This document shows positions 56,054 to 64,000 of a DNA stretch of 64,000 nucleotides, in pieces. Numbering within the stretch: position 1 is the first letter of the stretch; each line of letters opens with the position of its first letter. Both the position numbers and the translations under genes were made by a program. The notes under the pieces were generated by a model, which was not told the DNA's origin, ran no database searches, and saw nothing but the letters and a program-made list of their open reading frames with translations. Source of the DNA: Pedobacter jeongneungensis (GTDB lineage: Bacteria; Bacteroidota; Bacteroidia; Sphingobacteriales; Sphingobacteriaceae); assembly GCF_000633455.1 (NCBI RefSeq), contig NZ_AYMG01000016.1, forward strand, positions 62,001 to 126,000. The letters run 5' to 3'.

Positions 56054-56277
56054 TTTGCCGTGGAAACATCACAGCAAGGATATCTAAACTTACACTTAAG
56101 CGCCAGAAAGCCAACCAGGCAGCAGACAAACCCAAAAAGCTTAACCTTTTTTAGAAGATCTCAAGGTCTTTAATCAGGCATAAAATGCCACGAGTTATTG
56201 TAGGATTGCTTGCTATTTTGTTGAATCACCACCCAACATCTTAACGCCTAACCGGTTAAATTTCCGAATGTCCATCC

Positions 56278-56294
56278 GGCCATTCGGAATGGCC
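56278..56294. repeat. second dyad with the same half-site
   Basis: GGCCATTC-G-GAATGGCC is a perfect 17-base palindrome, preceded by another half-site at 56263 (CCGAATG) and followed by CCGAACGG at 56313. The motif matches the arms of the repeat at 56025-56053. Confidence 0.55.
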
Positions 56295-56948
56295 TTAGTC
56301 CACTCAACATGCCCGAACGGCCCAATCAATACCAAGCTGGGCATGCTAACTTGCTTGAAAGATATGTGAAAATTATCTATAGCAAGTATACCTGATTAAG
56401 ATAGATGGCTTAGTGGACCAGCCAGTAACCAGACACTTAAACACCACCCCAAAAAAACAAAAACGAAGGGTGTGGTTTTAATTAATACCCACTACCTGGA
56501 CGGTATTCATCAGCAGCATCAAACTTTTCTTACAGGCCTATTTGCAAAAGCGCTAAGGCTTGAGTCTAATCTGTGTCACCAGACACAAATGAAGCATTTT
56601 TTAGTTACCAGTTTTAAGCTCTCCTGTCCAGAATTTAAAATTTGGAGCTCCATAAACCAGATCTAAAATACCGTAGATACTACTGAAAAGAAGCCATTTA
56701 ATGCAAAACCCATAAAAATCTTATATTCCTAATTCGCCCTTAAACATTTGAAAATCTTTTACATTACAGGCGGCGAATTCCGACGGTAAAAAAGCGCTAT
56801 ACTGCATTATTTATCACTAAACGATGTTGCCTGTAGCCTAACATTCCCCAATGTTGTTAGCAATTGCAGAGCGATAAGGGCAATAATTTCCCAAATATTT
56901 TAGGAAATGTTATTTTTGAAAGCTATTTTTAAGCCTACTTACCTGTTG

Positions 56949-59684
56949 ATGAACAACCTCCTTTCCGCTATGAGCAATCCGGCATTGCTCGAAATCTTAA
57001 ACCAATCCACCCAGGCTACCGCGATTTATATTGGCCCAGACTTGGTTATACAGCTTGCCAGTCAAGATATGCTCAAATTCTGGGGAAAGGATGCGTCTGT
57101 AATCGGTAAAAAATTTGAAGAAGCCTTGCCTGAACTCAAGGGCCAGCCTTTTACCGCATTGCTAAAGGAGGTTTGGAATTCTGGAGAGAAATATGTCGGA
57201 AAAGATGTGGAAGCTACACTGGAAATTAACGGTGAACTGGTCAGTTCTTATTTTGATTTCGTCTACAAGCCCGTTTTTGACTCCCAGGGCAATATATTCT
57301 GCATCCTGCATACCGCTTCCGATGTAACTGAGCGGGTAAATGCCTGGAAACTGGTCAGGGAAAAAGAAGAGCGAGAGCAACAGATTAATGAGGAACTGGA
57401 GGCTGCTAATGAAGAGTACCAGGCCACTAACGAGGAGCTTGCAGCGGCCAATGACCAGCTTTCAAAAATCCATAACCAATTAATCTACACGGAGAACAGG
57501 ATGCAGCAATTGGTGAGCTCATCACCTATCGGCCTGACCCTACTGAAAGGGAAAGATATGCTGATCGAGACCGCTAACCCGGAGATGCTCAAAATTTGGG
57601 GACATCGACAAGAGAAGGTGATCGGAAGGCCAATGCTGGAGGTATTTCCATTATTAAAAGACCAGATATTTTCCACCCAGCTTGATAAAGTATTTTCTTC
57701 GGCTGAAAAAATTTCCCTGCAACAGGTACTGGATTCGTCAAGACAGGATGAACACAACGGGGCCAAGTATTTGAGCATAGACTTTATTCCAATACTGGAT
57801 CCGTATGGTAAAGTAGATGCCATCATGGCCACCGTTCAGGATACCAGCGAGCAGATCAGGGCAAAGCTGGCTTTACGAGCGAGCGAAGAGAAATTGCAGG
57901 AATATAATGAGGAACTTACCGTGTTGAATGAAGAACTGCAATCGACCAATGAAGAACTGAGCGTGATAAACGAAGAGTACACTTCAACCAATGAGCAGCT
58001 CGAAGCATTCAACCAAACGATCAGAACAATCAATCTCCAGCTGGAAGAAAAGAATGATCACTTGAATGATTCGAACATAGGTTACGAACTTGTAAACTCA
58101 GAACTGAACCAGGCGAACAATAGCCTTGAGCGAAACAATGTGGAGTTAAAGGCGCTTTATGATTCGGTAAATAAGCTTAACATCAAATTAAGCGATAGCG
58201 AAGCTGGCTTTAAGAACCTCATCGCTCAGGCACCTGTTGCGATGCTACTGGTCAAGGGAGAAGACTTTATTGTTACCATGATCAATTCGCCGATGCTGGA
58301 ATTGATCGGAAAGGACGAAAGTATTATCGGAAAACCACTATTTAAGGAAATCCCCGAACTGGTCGGTCAGGACGCAGCAAAAAAACTGATTGAAACTTTC
58401 CAGGATGGACATCCGCGATCGGAATCATCGAGTACGGTAAGCCTTATTCGAAATGGAGAACTTACCGAAGGATTTTTTAATTTCAGTTATGCACCCTATA
58501 TCGAAGACGGCCAGGTGACCGGCGTAATCGATATGGCGCTCGACGTTACTGACCAGGTTGTTGCCATCCGGGAGCGTGAACGTACGATACAGGAAAAAAC
58601 AAAACTCGAAGAAACGCTGAGAGACAGTGAGCAAAGGCTGCAGGGAATTCTGGAGACTATGGCTGAGGGGGTCGGGATTATAGATATTACTGGACAGCTG
58701 GTTTATGCCAACCCAATGGCGCAGCAAATTCTCGGGCTTAGCTTGAGCGAAATTGAAGACCGCACCTATGATGACCCCCGATGGCAAAATCTTCGTCTCG
58801 ACGGAACCCCGCTCCCGCAAGAAGAGCACCCGATGTCCGTCATGATGTCTACCGGGCGTCAGGTTTACGATGTGGAGATCGGTGTACAGCCGCCTGACCG
58901 AGACCGGATCTACATCTCCATCAATGCAGCGCCGATTTTTGATGAACAGGGCAATCTTACAGGTGGAATAGGAACCTTTATGGACGTGACTTCCAGAAGA
59001 CTAATCACACAGGGAAAAGATGATTTTATCAGCATTGCCAGTCACGAACTCAAAACTCCCGTTACTTCGCTCAAAGCTTCATTACAATTGCTCGAAAGAT
59101 CACACAATAAATTACCTGAAGAATCAAGGGAGAAACTGATTTTACAATCCATCAGAAGCCTGGAAAACCTTTCCCGATTAATCAATGATTTACTGGATAC
59201 CAGCCGCATGGAACAGGGACAGATGAAAATGGAAAAAACGCTGTTTTCATTGGACCAGCTCTTCGACGATTGTTGTTCGCACGTCGCACAGAGCTCTAAA
59301 CAGCAGATCGTTTTTGAAGGCGAAAAAGCGCAGATGATCCTCGCTGACAACCAGCAGATTGGACAGGTGCTCGTCAACTTCATCACCAATGCCATCAAAT
59401 ATGCCCCGGATTCTGGCAAAATCGTCGTAACGGCCAACAAAACAGCTGACAACGAAATTAAAATCGGAGTGAAAGATTTCGGACCAGGAATTGCCCAGGA
59501 AAAGCTTAAACATCTTTTCAACCGTTATTACCGGACCGACTACAAGGGACAAAAATTTACCGGGTTGGGATTGGGGCTTTACATCAGCGCAGAAATCATT
59601 AAGAATCACGGCGGGAGAATAGGAGTAGAAAGTGAACTCGGAAATGGAAGTGAGTTTTGGTTTTGCCTGCCTATTGGAAATTAA
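56949..59684 (+). CDS. multi-PAS sensor histidine kinase
   Basis: About 911 residues from MNNLLSAMS; in-frame ATGs at 56907 and 56970 are alternatives. No TM segments. Four PAS domains are separated by coiled coils rich in NEELxxTNEEL-type heptads (about residues 150-190 and 330-430). HisKA follows with SIASHELKTPVTSLK, then HATPase_c with FITNAIKYAPD, DFGPGI and GLGLGLYI. All catalytic boxes are intact. It resembles the kinase at 19446-21602 and is followed by a matching receiver 101 bases downstream. Confidence 0.9.
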   Translation: MNNLLSAMSNPALLEILNQSTQATAIYIGPDLVIQLASQDMLKFWGKDASVIGKKFEEALPELKGQPFTALLKEVWNSGEKYVGKDVEATLEINGELVSSYFDFVYKPVFDSQGNIFCILHTASDVTERVNAWKLVREKEEREQQINEELEAANEEYQATNEELAAANDQLSKIHNQLIYTENRMQQLVSSSPIGLTLLKGKDMLIETANPEMLKIWGHRQEKVIGRPMLEVFPLLKDQIFSTQLDKVFSSAEKISLQQVLDSSRQDEHNGAKYLSIDFIPILDPYGKVDAIMATVQDTSEQIRAKLALRASEEKLQEYNEELTVLNEELQSTNEELSVINEEYTSTNEQLEAFNQTIRTINLQLEEKNDHLNDSNIGYELVNSELNQANNSLERNNVELKALYDSVNKLNIKLSDSEAGFKNLIAQAPVAMLLVKGEDFIVTMINSPMLELIGKDESIIGKPLFKEIPELVGQDAAKKLIETFQDGHPRSESSSTVSLIRNGELTEGFFNFSYAPYIEDGQVTGVIDMALDVTDQVVAIRERERTIQEKTKLEETLRDSEQRLQGILETMAEGVGIIDITGQLVYANPMAQQILGLSLSEIEDRTYDDPRWQNLRLDGTPLPQEEHPMSVMMSTGRQVYDVEIGVQPPDRDRIYISINAAPIFDEQGNLTGGIGTFMDVTSRRLITQGKDDFISIASHELKTPVTSLKASLQLLERSHNKLPEESREKLILQSIRSLENLSRLINDLLDTSRMEQGQMKMEKTLFSLDQLFDDCCSHVAQSSKQQIVFEGEKAQMILADNQQIGQVLVNFITNAIKYAPDSGKIVVTANKTADNEIKIGVKDFGPGIAQEKLKHLFNRYYRTDYKGQKFTGLGLGLYISAEIIKNHGGRIGVESELGNGSEFWFCLPIGN

Positions 59685-59785
59685 TAGTTCAATTAAATCA
59701 ACTCGCTATACCTTGATAATAACACGATTACAGAATATCCAAAACTAATAAACGGCGGATGTTGTTGTTTGGTTATTAAAAGGGT

Positions 59786-60142
59786 ATGAGAAAAATATTT
59801 TTACTAGAGGACGACCAGGGTATAAGAGAGGTGCTCGAGCTACTGCTTACTTCAGAAGCTTACATTGTACAATCATTTGCAACCATTACCGATTTCAGGA
59901 ACAGGGATACTTCCATCCTTCCGGATTTATATCTGTTTGATGTGATGCTGCCGGACGGATCAGGGATTGACTTATGCAAAGAGATGAAACAAAGTTCAGA
60001 ATATGATGAAGTTCCGGTAGTCATTATGAGTGCCCACGCGCATCTTGAAGATTTAACTGGAATATGTGAACCTGAAAACTTTATCAGTAAACCTTTTGAC
60101 ATCAATGTTCTACTTGAGCGAATAAAATCTGCGATCGCCTAA
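59786..60142 (+). CDS. response regulator receiver domain protein
   Basis: The protein has 118 residues and no output domain. The acidic pocket is in LLEDDQ, the phospho-acceptor Asp in YLFDVMLPDGSG, and Lys in ISKPFD. It shares long identical blocks with the receiver at 19024-19386 (DVMLPDGSGID, KPFDI). Its kinase partner is probably the adjacent gene. Confidence 0.87.
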   Translation: MRKIFLLEDDQGIREVLELLLTSEAYIVQSFATITDFRNRDTSILPDLYLFDVMLPDGSGIDLCKEMKQSSEYDEVPVVIMSAHAHLEDLTGICEPENFISKPFDINVLLERIKSAIA

Positions 60143-60220
60143 TTTCCTTGATAGTCATACGAGATAGTAAGCATCAATTATTTTGCCCCCAATTAAAACT
60201 AAAAACATGCTTTTGGGCCA

Positions 60221-60355
60221 ATGAAATATTTAGCTGATACTCTTTTCTTAATCGTACTATTTCTTCTTGCTTTAATGATTTTAAGAGCGATATTACTGGT
60301 CATTGAATTTCGGATTATGCCATTACTTAGAAAGCGGAAAGGAAAACAAGAATGA
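60221..60355 (+). CDS. small single-pass membrane protein
   Basis: An ATG at 60221 opens 44 codons. The product has one TM helix (FLIVLFLLALMILRAILLV) followed by a basic tail (LLRKRKGKQE) that would stay cytoplasmic. It follows the receiver gene by 78 bases. No homology is known to me; the clean topology makes a real small protein plausible. Confidence 0.45.
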   Translation: MKYLADTLFLIVLFLLALMILRAILLVIEFRIMPLLRKRKGKQE

Positions 60356-60539
60356 TACTCAAAGTGAGTTAAGATTAAGTGTATGACAGCCACCTTGACT
60401 CAGGAATTACCGATAATTGTGTATGAAGTTTATGCACTTGATTTTTTTGTAACACAATCAAAAAACATGTTGTTAGTTCATCAGCTGGAAAAACAGAACC
60501 TACATAAATCACGCTGCATTAAACTCATCTGGCTAGCGA

Positions 60540-60614
60540 AAATAAATTGCACTAACTTTTCGACACAGTAAAAGTGGCTTCATATTGTATACGAGAATCA
60601 AATAAATTGCACTA
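60540..60614. promoter_or_regulatory. direct repeats upstream of the FAD monooxygenase
   Basis: AAATAAATTGCACTA occurs at 60540-60554 and again at 60600-60614, exactly 60 bases apart. The second copy ends 28 bases before the ATG. Possible operator sites bound by a dimeric or AraC-type regulator. Confidence 0.5.
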
Positions 60615-60642
60615 CCCAATTAAAATGTATCATCAATTTTAA

Positions 60643-61839
60643 ATGAAAAATTCAAATATCCTTGTCTCTGGAGCAAGTATTGCGGGCCTTACACTTGCTT
60701 TCTGGTTAGACCGGTACGGCTTTAAGGTTACTGTTGTGGAGCGATGTACCGAACTCCGTTTAGGTGGCCAGAACATTGATGTCAAGGGAAGTGCCTGGGA
60801 AATTATGAAAATGATGGGCCTTGAGCACAACATCAAACAGGCCAACACCACAGAGATCGGGATACGTTTTGTTGATCAAAAAAACAATACTCTTGCTGAA
60901 TTCCCAAAAGAAGATGCACTGAGTATGACCCAGGAAATGGAAATCCTCAGGGGTGATTTCGTTAAAATTTTATATGAAAAGGTTAAAGAAAATGTAGCGT
61001 TCAGGTTTGGTGAACGGATTGAAGGTATTGAAGTGCGAAATGATAAAGTTAATATCGCCTTTAGCAATGGGCAATCAGCCTGTTTCGATCTGGTCATTAT
61101 TGCCGAAGGTATCGGATCCTCTACCCGTGAAAAGGTTTTTGGAACAGCCGTTACATTCCGGTACCTTGGGCTGTATACTTCATATTTCACAGCGGCCAGA
61201 AAACCTTCAGATAATCAATGGGCCCGCTGGCATAATGCCCCGGGCGGAATCGTGTTTTTAATCCGGCCGGACAACCATGGAAGTACCCGGGTTTGCATTA
61301 ACTTCCGTTCCAAAGAACAGGGATTCGAAAAGCTTTCAATCCAGGACCAGAAAGAAATACTCCTGCAACGCATCAAAGACGCGGAATGGGAAGCACCAAG
61401 ACTGAAGAAAGACATACAGGAAAGTGAAGATTTTTATATGGAAAGACTCAGCCAGGTCCTCGTTTCCAAATGGAGTAAAGGAAGGGTTGCGATGATAGGT
61501 GACGCTGCCTATTGCGTAACGCCCATTGGCGGTAAAGGCACAGACCTCGCCGTTGCCGGAGCATATATCATTGCTGGAGAACTACATAACAATGCAAATT
61601 ATCAGCACGCTTTCGAAAGCTTTGAAAACCAGCTGAGGCCATTTGTGGAAAAAGTCCAAAAGCTGCCACCCGGAGTTCCAGGGCTGGTGTACCCCAAATC
61701 CAGGACGGGTGTAAATATTTTAAACACTTTGTTTTCAATTGCAGGGAGCAAGCCAGCTAAATACATCATGAGGCTTTTTAGCCGAGATAAAAAAGCACCG
61801 CAAAAGGATCTGGAGTTAAAGCACTATTCAGGGGCATAG
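60643..61839 (+). CDS. FAD-dependent monooxygenase, paralogue of 17322-18536
   Basis: The protein has 398 residues. N-terminal GASIAGLTLAFWLDRYGF, the ELRLGGQNIDVKG block and MIGDAAYCVTPIGGKGTDLA are nearly the same as in the copy at 17.3 kb. The conserved group A flavin monooxygenase layout is complete. No AraC gene precedes it; instead a 60-base-spaced direct repeat does. Substrate unknown. Confidence 0.87.
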   Translation: MKNSNILVSGASIAGLTLAFWLDRYGFKVTVVERCTELRLGGQNIDVKGSAWEIMKMMGLEHNIKQANTTEIGIRFVDQKNNTLAEFPKEDALSMTQEMEILRGDFVKILYEKVKENVAFRFGERIEGIEVRNDKVNIAFSNGQSACFDLVIIAEGIGSSTREKVFGTAVTFRYLGLYTSYFTAARKPSDNQWARWHNAPGGIVFLIRPDNHGSTRVCINFRSKEQGFEKLSIQDQKEILLQRIKDAEWEAPRLKKDIQESEDFYMERLSQVLVSKWSKGRVAMIGDAAYCVTPIGGKGTDLAVAGAYIIAGELHNNANYQHAFESFENQLRPFVEKVQKLPPGVPGLVYPKSRTGVNILNTLFSIAGSKPAKYIMRLFSRDKKAPQKDLELKHYSGA

Positions 61840-62156
61840 TCATGACAAATATTTTTTGAAATTTTTCAAACAAATTATCAATGTCAAGGTTGGATTTAAA
61901 TAAAAAAAGATAGTATTACTATCCAACGAATTTAATGAACATCAAGTGTTGGTATGCAGGCGACCATCCATTCTGTCAATATTTAAAATGGATTTAACTA
62001 TAGGGAGATGATAAGTAATTACCTATCCTGAATAAGCGGTTAAGCCGGCATTAGCTTAAAACTGATTAGAAAAACAAACATAAAACGGGACTCTTTAAAT
62101 AAGATCATGATAGAAGTTATCGGAAAATATTGCATCATCAACCACAACGAACAGAT
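61840..62156. other. intergenic region
   Basis: About 315 AT-rich bases between two plus genes. I see no ORF or hairpin of note; it should hold the promoter of the holin-like/YihY operon. Confidence 0.4.
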
Positions 62157-62522
62157 ATGGCTATAGCTAACAACAGACATGAGCGCATCATTGTCGAAAT
62201 TCGCGAAAATTTGAAACTTAGACTGGAACTACTCAAATCGCAAATACTCATCTTGGTCGCAAAAGTGTTCTCGGATGTGCTTACTAACCTGCTGATTTCG
62301 GTTTGCATTTTACTCGCTTTTCTCTTTGGGACAGTTACCCTTGGATTTTTCTTTTCTGATTTGCTAGACAGTTATTGGATAGGGTTCAGCTGCCTTACCG
62401 CATTTTACATACTGGTTGCACTCATCATGCTTTCCAGAAATGCTTTCGTTGAAAAACTACTGATCAATTTTAGCATTAGAAGACTTTTAGAAAAACATTT
62501 AGCAAATGAAAAAACTCAGTAG
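62157..62522 (+). CDS. phage-holin-superfamily / Holin-X-like membrane protein
   Basis: About 121 residues from MAIANNRHERI; an in-frame ATG at 62130 is an alternative. An amphipathic start (IIVEIRENLKLRLELLKSQI) is followed by two TM helices (LLISVCILLAFLFGTVTLGF, LTAFYILVALIMLS). This is the layout of the Holin-X (PF07332)-like proteins found next to stress genes; holin activity is not implied. The next gene overlaps its end by 17 bases. Confidence 0.7.
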   Translation: MAIANNRHERIIVEIRENLKLRLELLKSQILILVAKVFSDVLTNLLISVCILLAFLFGTVTLGFFFSDLLDSYWIGFSCLTAFYILVALIMLSRNAFVEKLLINFSIRRLLEKHLANEKTQ

Positions 62523-63909
62523 GGATATCAGGAACATAGGCGATCTCACTGCTCAGCAATCCTTGTTAAAAAAAGAGATTGAAGCAGGCGAAAACAGCAT
62601 CAGGCAGTCCGTTAAGGAAGCTGCCTGGGAAATCCCGGCAACAGTCGCTGAAAGCCTAACAAAAACGCCCTTCGAGCGAAATCTGGAAAGTCTGTCGGAT
62701 CCTGCCGGTAAACTTTTACCCGAACTTTCCTCCCTGCTGGTTAAAAAAATCATTCCCAAAAAGGTCGGCTTTTTCAAGCGCATCATGCTCACCAGTGCTG
62801 CCAAACTGCTGGCGAAAAAGGTATTGAAGCCTTCCACAACCCCTAAAGGACGTTTAACCGAACACACGCACAAACTCATAGCACCCGAGCCCAAAGTTCT
62901 GGAACCAGAATTAAATATCAACCCCAAAAAAAATGATCCGCTTCCAACTCAGCAAAAAAAGAAAAAGATTAGTTTCAAAGGACTCTGGCAAGTCCTGAAA
63001 ACGTCCTTTACCGGTTTCGGTGATCATAAAGTAACCAAAATCAGTGGATCATTAGCTTACTACACCGTTTTCTCCATGGGTCCCCTACTGGTTGTCATTA
63101 TATCTCTATGCGGAATCTTTATGAAAAAGGAAGCTGCCCAGGGTAAAGTATTTGATCAGTTGAAAGGATTCTTGGGATCTGAAACGGCCATGCAGCTTCA
63201 GGATATCATCAAAAATGCAGGCCTGGGGGATAAAGGAACTATCGCATTTATTATTGGGCTAGTTACCCTTCTCCTTGGCGCCACCAGTGTATTTGGAGAT
63301 ATTCAGGATTCCATCAATACCATTTGGGGAATCAAGCCTAAGCCCAAACGGGGATGGCTAAAGATGTTGCAGAACAGGTTTCTTTCCTTTTCAGTCATTG
63401 TCTCCCTGGGTTTTCTGCTGCTGGTTTCTTTAGGCGTCACCGCAGTTCTGGATGGGTTCAGCACCCGGCTGCAGGCCAGGTTTGCCGATATATCGGTCAT
63501 ACTTTTTTACATCCTGAATACCGTCATCACCCTTGGGGTGGTCTCAGCTATCTTCGCTGTCATATTCAAAGTTTTACCAGATGCCAATATCAAATGGAGA
63601 GATGTAGCGGCCGGAGCATTGGTGACAGGCGTTTTGTTTTTGATCGGTAAGATGGGTATCTCATTATACATCTCCAAGAGCGATGTCGGCAGCACTTACG
63701 GGGCGGCAGGATCATTGGTTGTTCTATTGCTCTGGACCTATTATTCCTCCATCATTCTGTATTTTGGCGCTGAATTTACCAAATCTTACGCGATTACATA
63801 CGGATCAGAAATTTTGCCAAACCATTATGCGGTTACCATAAAAGAGATTGAAGTCGAACAGGGATCAAAATCTGTACAGGACACCCACGCGGAAAACGAT
63901 AAGCAATAA
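62506..63909 (+). CDS. YihY/virulence factor BrkB family membrane protein
   Basis: The protein has 467 residues. About 145 N-terminal residues are hydrophilic and absent from short YihY proteins; they may be a family-specific extension or a fused partner domain. The YihY core starts at KGLWQVLKTSFTGFGDHKVT and has about six TM segments with GSLAYYTVFSMGPLLVVIIS and KVLPDANIKWRDVAAGALVT. The start overlaps the holin-like gene by 17 bases. The molecular role of this family is unresolved. Confidence 0.88.
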   Translation: MKKLSRDIRNIGDLTAQQSLLKKEIEAGENSIRQSVKEAAWEIPATVAESLTKTPFERNLESLSDPAGKLLPELSSLLVKKIIPKKVGFFKRIMLTSAAKLLAKKVLKPSTTPKGRLTEHTHKLIAPEPKVLEPELNINPKKNDPLPTQQKKKKISFKGLWQVLKTSFTGFGDHKVTKISGSLAYYTVFSMGPLLVVIISLCGIFMKKEAAQGKVFDQLKGFLGSETAMQLQDIIKNAGLGDKGTIAFIIGLVTLLLGATSVFGDIQDSINTIWGIKPKPKRGWLKMLQNRFLSFSVIVSLGFLLLVSLGVTAVLDGFSTRLQARFADISVILFYILNTVITLGVVSAIFAVIFKVLPDANIKWRDVAAGALVTGVLFLIGKMGISLYISKSDVGSTYGAAGSLVVLLLWTYYSSIILYFGAEFTKSYAITYGSEILPNHYAVTIKEIEVEQGSKSVQDTHAENDKQ

Positions 63910-63910
63910 A

Positions 63911-64000
63911 TTAAACTAAAAACAACTGAATGTTTTCATGGCTCCGAATGATTTCAACAATTTTATCAAAGTAAGTCATCCCGCGCCCAGCATCAAGCTC
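63911..64000 (-). CDS. C-terminal end of a gene running off the window
   Basis: On the minus strand one frame is open from the window edge to TAA at 63911-63913, giving 29 residues (ELDAGRGMTYFDKIVEIIRS, then HENIQLFLV). The composition is protein-like. It would be convergent with the YihY gene, two bases apart. Too short to classify. Confidence 0.45.
   Translation of the reverse strand, partial: ELDAGRGMTYFDKIVEIIRSHENIQLFLV

Larger units (their letters stand above)
55863..56948. other. non-coding region upstream of the tra operon
   Basis: Just over 1 kb with no convincing gene. It should contain the tra promoter and possibly the right end of the element. It holds clustered dyads built from a CCGAAYGG half-site, listed separately. 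A 64-codon plus ORF at 56472-56666 has no support. Confidence 0.5.

Noticed and set aside
26021..56948. Search for direct-repeat att sites at both ends of the element
   Set aside because: No convincing shared repeat was found by eye, and no tRNA gene lies at either side, so no attachment site is claimed.
60383..60571. 62-codon plus ORF after the small membrane protein
   Set aside because: Random-looking composition with no motif and no coupling; it also runs into the first of the direct repeats.
62157..62522. Prophage indicated by a holin-like gene
   Set aside because: No other phage gene is nearby, and Holin-X-like proteins are usual chromosomal membrane proteins.
1..64000. CRISPR arrays, tRNA, rRNA, transposases
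   Set aside because: No regularly spaced repeats, cloverleaf-like sequences, ribosomal RNA segments or DDE/HUH transposase motifs were seen.

Overview
The window looks like chromosome of a Bacteroidota bacterium, most likely of the Sphingobacteriaceae (Pedobacter/Mucilaginibacter-like). The reasons are AT-rich leaders with little Shine-Dalgarno signal, a Bacteroidetes-type conjugation operon (TraE/DUF4134, TraF/DUF4133, TraG, TraJ, TraK, TraM), a PUR-alpha/DUF3276-like protein, PorT-like beta-barrels and many single-domain response regulators. The species call is inference. No rRNA, tRNA, CRISPR array or intact insertion sequence was seen.

1-26 kb is chromosomal accessory DNA. It holds a secreted metallopeptidase, a broken epoxide hydrolase, an operon of GH15 glycosidase, SDR and alpha/beta hydrolase, further SDR, alcohol dehydrogenase and VOC genes, a DUF92 membrane protein and a transporter-like protein. 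There is a scatter of stand-alone receivers, one frameshifted in an A10 tract and one with Glu in place of the phospho-acceptor Asp. An AraC gene with an in-frame stop precedes an FAD monooxygenase. Then come a PAS histidine kinase with its receiver, an ECF sigma factor, a hydrolase, a DUF892 ferritin-like protein and a cytoplasmic alpha-amylase.

26-56 kb reads as the remains of an integrative conjugative element. Its left part has DUF932, a PUR/RadC fusion and a DNA-damage cassette (UmuD-like protein without catalytic residues, UmuC polymerase, SRAP, AlkB and a coupled unknown). Its right part is a minus-strand tra operon. No integrase, relaxase, coupling protein, traN or traO lies in the window, and traM carries an in-frame amber codon, so self-transfer is doubtful.

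Between these parts, at about 38.3-44.5 kb, is a visibly more AT-rich defence cargo. A four-gene operon encodes a CD-NTase, a bacterial HORMA protein, a TRIP13-like AAA+ remodeller and a SAVED protein fused to a C-terminal HExxH (zincin-like) domain. This is a type III-like CBASS with a predicted cyclic-oligonucleotide-controlled metalloprotease effector. Divergent to it is a three-gene operon of a sigma-70-like factor, an unknown protein and an ImmA/IrrE metallopeptidase, which may regulate it. This locus is the best candidate for an undescribed system.

56-64 kb returns to chromosomal genes: a second PAS histidine kinase, receiver and FAD monooxygenase set, paralogous to the one at 17-21.6 kb, then a holin-X-like membrane protein and a YihY/BrkB-family protein.
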